A DNA stretch of 5,585 nt from NCBI GenBank assembly GCA_022705125.1, contig JAKJFB010000201.1, positions 1 through 5,585 on the forward strand. The letters are read 5' to 3'. Numbering within the stretch: position 1 is the stretch's first letter; each line of letters opens with the position of its first letter. Positions 1-4,842 of the stretch are shown in pieces. Below the pieces are notes generated by a model that was given only the letters and a program-made list of their open reading frames with translations, made no database searches and was not told the origin of the DNA. The position numbers and the translations under genes were made by a program. This stretch comes from Pseudomonadota bacterium (lineage in GTDB: Bacteria; Pseudomonadota; Gammaproteobacteria; Pseudomonadales; UBA5518).

Positions 1-30
1 CACGAGCGATGCGCATGACCGACGCTCGTG
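1..30. repeat. Inverted repeat (8-bp arms) at window edge, with inner palindrome
   Basis: CACGAGCG at 1-8 is the exact reverse complement of CGCTCGTG at 23-30, with a 14-base spacer. The spacer begins with a perfect 8-bp palindrome, ATGCGCAT (9-16). The right arm is not followed by a T-run, so it does not look like a standard intrinsic terminator. It could be an operator or a chance structure in GC-rich DNA. The left arm may extend beyond the window. Confidence 0.35.
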
Positions 31-83
31 GCGACCACGCCCGCACGGCACCGAAGTCCAACCCCGCTCCCGAGCCCTGCTAA
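1..83 (+). CDS. Possible C-terminal tail of an upstream gene (partial)
   Basis: One frame is open from the window edge (first full codon at 3-5) to a TAA at 81-83. It encodes about 26 residues ending in a Pro/Ala-rich, polar tail (…PKSNPAPEPC). About four fifths of its third codon positions are G or C. That is higher than in the overlapping upstream extension of the gspC frame (28-114, about two thirds), so this frame is the better coding candidate here. If real, it would end about 30 bases before the gspC start, on the same strand, and could be the preceding gene of the operon. I recognise no family. It could also be a short chance ORF: ATGs lie at 9 and 15. A third option is a divergent gene on the minus strand, whose ATG could sit at 16-14 (M-R-I-A-R…). 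The fragment is too short to decide. Confidence 0.3.
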   Translation, partial: RAMRMTDARGDHARTAPKSNPAPEPC

Positions 84-86
84 AGT
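78..86 (+). promoter_or_regulatory. Candidate extended -10 element for gspC
   Basis: TGC-TAAAGT (78-86) resembles an extended -10: the TGn motif followed by a hexamer matching 4 of 6 bases of TATAAT. It would place transcription start near 92-94 and give gspC a leader of about 20 bases. No convincing -35 hexamer lies 16-19 bp upstream (the best stretch there matches only about 2 of 6). The TAA inside the element is also the possible stop of the upstream frame. If that frame is real, this could be an internal operon promoter or coincidence. Confidence 0.35.
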
Positions 87-114
87 GCGCCGGTCCGTAA
101 TTCTCCGTGCCGGC

Positions 115-1032
115 ATGACCAACGCGCTCGATTCCGATTTCCTCGGACTCCGCTCCGCCCTGTGGGCGCGGATCGCGCTGGCGCTCGCGCTGGCAGCGGC
201 CGCGTATGCGCTGCTGCGCCTGCTGCTGCTGTTCGCGCTGGGCCCGACCCTGCCGAGCACCGCCCGCGTGACACTGGACGCTGCGCCCGATGCCCCCACG
301 CAGAACGCACAATCGGTCGCGGCCTGGCATCTGTTCGGCAACGCCGCCGGCCCCATCGATCTGGCGGCGCTGGCTCAGAGTGCACCGGCCACCGTGCTCA
401 AGCTCACCCTGCGCGGCACCTTGAACGAGAATGCGCCCGAAGGCGGCGTCGCGATCATCGCCGACGACACCGGCACCGATCGCGCCTATCGCGTGGGCGA
501 CACCCTGCCGGGTGACGCCAAACTCGAAGGCATCTACGCCGGTCGCGTCCTGCTCAGTCGCGCCGGGGTGAATGAATCGCTCAGCCTGCCGCAGGCCGAA
601 GGCGGCGGTATCGCGCCGATGACGTCCAAGCCCGCCGGAAGCAGTCCGGTGCCGGGGTTGAAATTGCCGGGCAGCGCCCCGGCACCGACACCCTTCGTGC
701 AACCGATCATCGCGCCCGGCGGCCCCAGCCTCGACAGCTACCGCGATTCGATCGTGCCGAACGTGGAGGAACTGGCGAAGCAGGTGCAGATCCTGCCGGT
801 GCTGGAAAATGGCCGCATGGCCGGGGTGCGGCTCGCCACCGGGCGCGATTCCGACCTGCTCAGTCGCGCCGGTTTGCTCCCCACCGATGTCGTGACCCAG
901 GTCAACGGCATTCCGCTCGACGGCCCGCAGCGTTCGGCCGAATTGATGACCGCGCTCAAGGACGCGCGCACCGTGCAGATCACGGTGCGACGCGATGGCA
1001 AAGACCTGCAGCTGAGCATCGGGCTGCGCTGA
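115..1032 (+). CDS. gspC: Type II secretion system inner-membrane protein GspC
   Basis: GspC links the inner-membrane platform to the outer-membrane secretin and is thought to help gate and select substrate. The 305-residue protein from ATG 115 has a short cytoplasmic N-terminus, one membrane segment (about residues 20-42, rich in Leu and Ala with a buried Arg35), and a periplasmic HR domain at about 71-159 opening with the typical W-H-L-F-G. A Pro/Gly-rich linker (about 160-215) and a C-terminal PDZ domain (about 218-303) follow. The PDZ includes the characteristic G-L-L-P-T-D-V-V-T-Q-V-N-G-I-P-L stretch. In the family, the HR domain binds the GspD N0 domain. The frame is open back to a GTG at 28, but that extension has poorer codon use and would put a charged, Pro-rich tail before the membrane helix, so ATG 115 is preferred. 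No clear Shine-Dalgarno precedes it. The stop is one base before the gspD ATG, which indicates coupling. The PDZ form resembles PulC/EpsC rather than the coiled-coil XcpP form. Confidence 0.95.
   Translation: MTNALDSDFLGLRSALWARIALALALAAAAYALLRLLLLFALGPTLPSTARVTLDAAPDAPTQNAQSVAAWHLFGNAAGPIDLAALAQSAPATVLKLTLRGTLNENAPEGGVAIIADDTGTDRAYRVGDTLPGDAKLEGIYAGRVLLSRAGVNESLSLPQAEGGGIAPMTSKPAGSSPVPGLKLPGSAPAPTPFVQPIIAPGGPSLDSYRDSIVPNVEELAKQVQILPVLENGRMAGVRLATGRDSDLLSRAGLLPTDVVTQVNGIPLDGPQRSAELMTALKDARTVQITVRRDGKDLQLSIGLR
549..872 (+). repeat. Exact 18-bp direct repeat inside gspC (549-566 and 855-872)
   Basis: CCTGCTCAGTCGCGCCGG occurs at 549-566 and again at 855-872, with different flanking bases on both sides. 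The copies are 306 bp apart and in the same reading frame. Each encodes the hexapeptide L-L-S-R-A-G, the first at the end of the HR domain and the second inside the PDZ domain. The two protein contexts are not homologous, so convergent codon choice or a small gene-conversion event are both possible. Recombination between the copies would remove 102 codons in frame, including the linker. Confidence 0.85.
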
Positions 1033-1033
1033 C

Positions 1034-3193
1034 ATGACTCGACGAATGAACCAGACCGCTGCCGCACGACCGACCGCCACGCGCCTTGTTGCCGCCTGCT
1101 TCGGCACCGCCCTGTGCCTGCCGCTGATGGCGCAGACCCCCACGTCCGTGCCGCCGGTGAGCATTCCCGATACGCATATCGCTGCATCTGCCACGGCGCC
1201 GGCCGCGTCGAACGACGGTCGCCTTACCCTGAACCTGAAAGCCGCCGATATCGGCGTGCTGATCGAAACCGTCAGCCAGATGACGGGCAAGAGCTTCATC
1301 GTCGATCCGCGCGTCGAGGGCCGGGTCACGGTGATCTCGACCGCGCCGCAGAGCGCGGCGGAAATCTACGAAACCTTCCTCTCGGTGTTGCGCGTGCACG
1401 GCTACGCCGCGGTGGCCTCGGGCGAAATGATCAAGATCGTGCCGGATGCGATCGCGATGCAGGACGGCAGCCTCGGCAACGGCGGCGGCGGCGCGGATGC
1501 GCTGGTGACGCGCGTGGTCGAGCTCAAATACGTCTCGGCCACCGAGATGTCGCAGCTGCTGCGTCCGCTCGCGCCGCAGCAAGCCACGCTCAGCCCGCAT
1601 GCGGGCAGCAATTCGCTGCTGATCACCGATCGCGCCGGCAACGTCGAGCGTCTGGTCTCGCTCATCCGCCGCATCGACACCAGTTCCGATGCCGCCGTCG
1701 AAGTGATCGAGTTGCGCCACGCCAGCGCGGCGGAAGTGGCGCGCACCCTGAGCACGCTGGATGCCGGCGCGACGCCCGCCGGCGCACCCGGCGGCACTGC
1801 CAAACTGATCGCGGACGATCGCACCAACTCCATCCTGCTCTCCGGCGACCGCACCCAGCGCCTGCGCCTGCGCGGCCTGATCGCGCACCTCGACACGCCG
1901 CTCGACGGCGGCGAGAACACCCAGGTCGTTTACCTGCGCTATGCCAAGGCCGCCGACCTGGTGCCGATCCTCGACAGCGTGGCCGGCACGCTCACCGGCG
2001 CGGTTCCGCCTGCCGATGGCAAGACCGGCGGCGCGAAGCTCGCGACGATCCAGCCACACGAGGAAACCAATTCGCTGGTGATCACCGCCTCGCCGGCGGT
2101 GTTCCGCGAGCTGGGCGCCGTGGTGCGCCAACTCGACGTGCCTCGCGCCCAGGTGCTGGTGGAAGCGGTGATCGCGGAGGTCACGGACGAACTCGCGGAC
2201 GAGCTCGGGGTGCAGTGGCAGAGCACCAACTACGACGGCGGCGAAGGCGACAACGGCATCATCGGCGGCACCAATTTCCCCGGCTCCAGCGGCTCGGGCA
2301 GCATCGTCGGCGCACTCACCAATCCGCTCGGCGCGATCGGCGGCAGCAATGGCCTCAACCTGGGCTATATCGGCGGTCGCATCACGATTCCCGACGGCCA
2401 GGGTGGCGAGCTCACCGTGTTCCAGGTGGGCGCGCTGGTGAAGGCGCTGCGCGGCGATACCCGCGCCAATGTCCTGTCGAATCCCTCGGTGGTCACGCTC
2501 GATCACACCGAGGCAAACTTCAAGGTGGTGCAGGAAGTGCCCTTCCTCACCGGTCAGTACACCAATACCTCGACCAACGGCGGTGCCAACCAGCCCACCA
2601 ATCCATTCCAGACGGTGGAGCGCAAGGACGTCGGCCTGATTCTCTCGGTGACGCCGCACATCAACGAAGGCGACAGCGTGCGTCTCGACCTGAAGCAGGA
2701 AATCTCGGCGCTGGCGCCATCGGTGCAGGGCGCGGTCGACCTGATCACCACCAAGCGCGAGATCAACACCAGCGTGCTGGTGCCCGATGGCGGCATGTTG
2801 GTGCTGGGCGGGCTTACCGCCGAAGACAGCTCGCAGAATGTGCAGGGTGTGCCGGGCCTGTCGCGCATTCCACTGCTCGGCAACGTGTTCAAGTCACGCC
2901 GCTCGAGCGCGACCAAGCGCCAGTTCATGATCTTCCTGCGCCCCATCATCCTGCGCGACGCCGCCACCGAGGCCGCGGTCTCGAACGAGAAGTACAACTT
3001 CCTGCGCGCCGAACAACTCAAGATGCGCGAGAACCGTGAACTCAAGTTCCGCGATCAGCAACCGCTGTTGCCGGAGCTGCCGCCGCTGGAAACGGATGTC
3101 CGAGTGCCGCAGACGCAGGATGCGCAGGAGCGGCCGCCAGTCGCGGCACCGCACGCGCCCGATGGTTTCGAATCGGACCAACCGCGTGACTGA
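1034..3193 (+). CDS. gspD: Type II secretion system secretin GspD
   Basis: GspD forms the multimeric outer-membrane channel through which folded proteins exit. The 719-residue product begins with a Sec signal peptide: Arg-rich n-region, hydrophobic core around residues 18-32, likely cleavage after L-M-A before Q-T-P. Four periplasmic N-domains follow: N0 (about 64-135), N1 (about 156-219), N2 (about 220-290) and N3 (about 295-370). The secretin core runs from about 375 to 641. It has a Gly/Ser/Asn-rich stretch (about 400-450), the V-L-S-N-P-S segment, and the family signature V-P-G-L-S-R-I-P-L-L-G-N-V-F near the end. A tail of about 78 residues follows: a Y-N-F-L-R-A-E-Q segment, then Pro- and acid-rich, probably disordered sequence. 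The start follows the gspC stop by one base; ATG 1046 is an in-frame alternative four codons on. No strong ribosome site is seen, consistent with coupling to gspC. Overall length is in the usual range for GspD. Confidence 0.98.
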   Translation: MTRRMNQTAAARPTATRLVAACFGTALCLPLMAQTPTSVPPVSIPDTHIAASATAPAASNDGRLTLNLKAADIGVLIETVSQMTGKSFIVDPRVEGRVTVISTAPQSAAEIYETFLSVLRVHGYAAVASGEMIKIVPDAIAMQDGSLGNGGGGADALVTRVVELKYVSATEMSQLLRPLAPQQATLSPHAGSNSLLITDRAGNVERLVSLIRRIDTSSDAAVEVIELRHASAAEVARTLSTLDAGATPAGAPGGTAKLIADDRTNSILLSGDRTQRLRLRGLIAHLDTPLDGGENTQVVYLRYAKAADLVPILDSVAGTLTGAVPPADGKTGGAKLATIQPHEETNSLVITASPAVFRELGAVVRQLDVPRAQVLVEAVIAEVTDELADELGVQWQSTNYDGGEGDNGIIGGTNFPGSSGSGSIVGALTNPLGAIGGSNGLNLGYIGGRITIPDGQGGELTVFQVGALVKALRGDTRANVLSNPSVVTLDHTEANFKVVQEVPFLTGQYTNTSTNGGANQPTNPFQTVERKDVGLILSVTPHINEGDSVRLDLKQEISALAPSVQGAVDLITTKREINTSVLVPDGGMLVLGGLTAEDSSQNVQGVPGLSRIPLLGNVFKSRRSSATKRQFMIFLRPIILRDAATEAAVSNEKYNFLRAEQLKMRENRELKFRDQQPLLPELPPLETDVRVPQTQDAQERPPVAAPHAPDGFESDQPRD

Positions 3194-4667
3194 AGCGCGT
3201 CCGCAGCGCCCGAGCTTCGGTTTCGCGCGCCGCAACGGCGCCACGGTCACGACCTGGAGTGAATCCGGCGCCACCGTCGCGCATCGCATCGGGGTGAAGC
3301 CGGAGATCGTGGCCGAACTGCGCCGCCACTGCGGCGTGCCGCTGAGCTTGCAGGCCTTCGACGCGAAGGGTTTCGACCAGTTGTTGCGCGAGCTGTACGA
3401 AGGTGGCAGCGACGATGCACAGGCGATGGTCGCGGACTTCGACGGCAACCTCGATCTCAATCAGCTCGCCGACGCCTTGCCCGAACCCACCGACCTGCTC
3501 GAAAGCGACGACGACGCGCCGATCATCCGCCTCATCAACGCCCTGCTCACCCAGGCGGTGAAGGACAACGCCTCCGACATCCACATCGAGCCTTTCGAGA
3601 ATCGACTGGTGGTGCGCTATCGCATCGACGGCGTGCTGCGCGAAGTGCTGGCACCGTCGCGCGCGGTGGCGCAGCCGGTGGTCTCGCGCATCAAGGTGAT
3701 GGCCAAGCTCGATATCGCCGAGAAGCGCCTGCCGCAGGATGGCCGCATCGGACTGCGCATCGCGGGACGCCCGGTCGACGTGCGCGTGTCGACGATCCCC
3801 GCCGGTCATGGCGAACGCGTGGTGCTGCGCCTGCTCGACAAGCAGGTCGGGCGCCTGGACCTGTCGCAGCTGGGCATGGACGCCGCGATGCGCGAGCAGA
3901 TCGACGCCTTGATCCATCGCCCGCACGGCATCGTGCTGGTGACCGGCCCCACCGGTTCGGGCAAGACCACCACGCTCTACGCCGCGCTGACGCGGCTCAA
4001 CGACGCCACGCGCAACATCCTCACGGTGGAGGACCCGATCGAGTACTACCTCGACGGCATCGGTCAGACCCAGGTCAATCCCAAGGTGGAAATGACCTTC
4101 GCGCGCGGACTGCGCGCGATCTTGCGCCAGGATCCGGACGTGGTGATGGTGGGCGAGATCCGCGACCTCGAAACCGCGGAGATCGCGGTGCAGGCCTCGC
4201 TCACCGGACACCTGGTGCTCTCCACCTTGCACACCAACAGCGCGGTCGGTGCCGCCACGCGCCTGCGCGACATGGGGATCGAGCCGTTCCTGCTGTCGTC
4301 GTCGCTGCTGGGTGTCCTCGCACAGCGTCTGGTGCGGGTGCTCGATCCGGCCACGCGCGAGGCCTACACCCCGAGCGAAGCCGAGTGCGCGGCCTTCGGC
4401 CGGGCCTACGATCCCGAGCTGCGCTGCTACCGGCCCAGTGCCGACGCGCGTGGCCGCAACGCCGGCTACAAGGGTCGTACCGGCATCTATGAGCTGGTGC
4501 TGGTGGACGAGGCGATGCGCCGCCTGATCCACGACGGTGCCGGCGAGCACGAACTCCTGCGCACCGCCCGCAGTCGCACGCCGTCCATGCTGGACGACGG
4601 CTGGAGCAAGGTGCTGGCGGGCGTGACCTCGGTGGACGAAGTGCTGCGCGTGACCCGCGACGAATAG
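3162..4667 (+). CDS. gspE: Type II secretion ATPase GspE (zinc motif absent)
   Basis: GspE is the cytoplasmic hexameric ATPase that powers pseudopilus assembly, normally docked on GspL. The 501-residue protein (numbered from ATG 3162) has a short N1 region starting F-G-F-A-R-R-N-G and an N2 domain with A-S-D-I-H-I-E-P at 137-144. It carries Walker A G-P-T-G-S-G-K-T (262-269), an Asp box with V-E-D-P (289-292), Walker B D-P-D-V-V-M-V-G-E (324-332) and a His box T-G-H-L-V-L-S-T-L-H-T-N (348-359). All catalytic motifs look intact. The C-terminal region that normally carries two CxxC-type zinc pairs does not: the first site reads L-D-P-A-T-R-E (394-400), and no cysteines precede G-Y-K-G-R-T-G-I-Y (435-443). 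Only C409 and C422 remain nearby. The frame is open back to 3036, but that part overlaps gspD and is Arg-rich noise. GTG 3186 (493 residues, an 8-base overlap with gspD, a weak GGA at 3175-3177) is an equally plausible start. Confidence 0.96.
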   Translation: MVSNRTNRVTEARPQRPSFGFARRNGATVTTWSESGATVAHRIGVKPEIVAELRRHCGVPLSLQAFDAKGFDQLLRELYEGGSDDAQAMVADFDGNLDLNQLADALPEPTDLLESDDDAPIIRLINALLTQAVKDNASDIHIEPFENRLVVRYRIDGVLREVLAPSRAVAQPVVSRIKVMAKLDIAEKRLPQDGRIGLRIAGRPVDVRVSTIPAGHGERVVLRLLDKQVGRLDLSQLGMDAAMREQIDALIHRPHGIVLVTGPTGSGKTTTLYAALTRLNDATRNILTVEDPIEYYLDGIGQTQVNPKVEMTFARGLRAILRQDPDVVMVGEIRDLETAEIAVQASLTGHLVLSTLHTNSAVGAATRLRDMGIEPFLLSSSLLGVLAQRLVRVLDPATREAYTPSEAECAAFGRAYDPELRCYRPSADARGRNAGYKGRTGIYELVLVDEAMRRLIHDGAGEHELLRTARSRTPSMLDDGWSKVLAGVTSVDEVLRVTRDE

Positions 4668-4669
4668 GC

Positions 4670-4719
4670 CTGCAGCGTGCGCGGAGTGGATGCCGCGCTG
4701 CAGCGTGAACTGACGCTGC
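4670..4719 (+). repeat. Direct repeat pair and alternative hairpins after gspE
   Basis: CTGCAGCGTG occurs at 4670-4679 and 4698-4707, starting three bases after the gspE stop. CTGCAGCG at 4670-4677 is also the reverse complement of CGCTGCAG at 4696-4703. GCGCGG (4679-4684) can pair with CCGCGC (4693-4698). GCAGCGT (4700-4706) is the exact complement of ACGCTGC (4713-4719) across a 6-base loop. These pairings share bases, so the RNA could adopt mutually exclusive stem-loops. The likeliest role is 3'-end protection or termination of the gspCDE mRNA. Confidence 0.6.
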
Positions 4720-4757
4720 CGGGTCGCTTTCCGACCTGTTGTGCCTAGGAATTTTTC
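4720..4757 (+). terminator. Candidate terminator hairpin of the gspCDE operon
   Basis: A 7-bp stem pairs 4720-4726 with 4732-4738 (GGTCG/CGACC core, plus one G-U and one C-G pair) around the loop CTTTC. The bases directly after the stem (TTGTGCC) are not a good U-tract. A run of five Ts appears only at 4752-4756, about 13 bases downstream. This is therefore a weak or non-canonical intrinsic terminator, supported mainly by its position between gspE and a new promoter. Confidence 0.4.
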
Positions 4758-4770
4758 ACCTTGGCGCAGG

Positions 4771-4784
4771 GCCGCAAAAGCGGC
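4771..4784. repeat. Small hairpin GCCGC-AAAA-GCGGC
   Basis: A perfect 5-bp stem (4771-4775 with 4780-4784) closes an AAAA loop, just upstream of the DUF1631 promoter. It may be part of the termination region or a chance palindrome. No T-run follows it on the + strand. On the minus strand, the complement of the T-run at 4752-4756 is an A-run, so it is not a minus-strand terminator either. Confidence 0.35.
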
Positions 4785-4813
4785 TGGCTGAGGCCCCGGC
4801 GCTCGCATAGAAT
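4784..4813 (+). promoter_or_regulatory. Candidate sigma-70 promoter of the DUF1631 gene
   Basis: The hexamer TAGAAT at 4808-4813 matches 5 of 6 bases of the -10 consensus. A weak -35, CTGGCT (4784-4789, 3 of 6), lies 18 bp upstream. Transcription would start near 4820, about 23 bases before the ATG. An AT-richer hexamer in otherwise GC-rich DNA, placed correctly before a ribosome site, makes this the best promoter in the window. Confidence 0.5.
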
Positions 4814-4828
4814 CAGGCGGATCGCCAC

Positions 4829-4834
4829 GGGGAA
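4829..4834 (+). promoter_or_regulatory. Ribosome binding site for the DUF1631 gene
   Basis: GGGGAA ends eight bases before ATG 4843, a good Shine-Dalgarno match and spacing. It is the clearest ribosome site in the window and fixes the start of a gene whose far end lies outside it. Confidence 0.6.
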
Positions 4835-4842
4835 TCCGAACC

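Noticed and set aside
28..114. N-terminal extension of GspC from GTG 28
   Set aside because: The extra 29 residues are Pro/Arg/Ser-rich with weaker codon bias, overlap the -10-like element, and would push the membrane helix unusually far from the start. ATG 115 gives a normal GspC N-terminus.
1076..1120. Possible lipobox in the GspD signal peptide (V-A-A-C)
   Set aside because: The hydrophobic stretch before that cysteine is too short for a lipoprotein signal. A standard signal peptidase I site after L-M-A fits better.
980..2659. Minus-strand open frame of 559 codons opposite gspD
   Set aside because: It has the same His/Arg/Ala/Gly-rich shadow composition, no recognisable family, and lies entirely antisense to a clear secretin gene.
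1114..3039. Second + strand open frame of 641 codons within gspD
   Set aside because: It is an out-of-frame reading of gspD giving Arg/Gln/Gly-rich sequence with no motifs. The secretin frame explains the region fully.
3036..3161. N-terminal extension of GspE from ATG 3036
   Set aside because: The added residues are an Arg/Ser/Cys-rich out-of-frame reading of the gspD tail and unlike any GspE N-terminus.
4785..4800. Sigma-54-like GG…GC element before the DUF1631 gene
   Set aside because: The spacing between the GG and GC dinucleotides does not match the -24/-12 pattern, and a sigma-70-like -10 is present.
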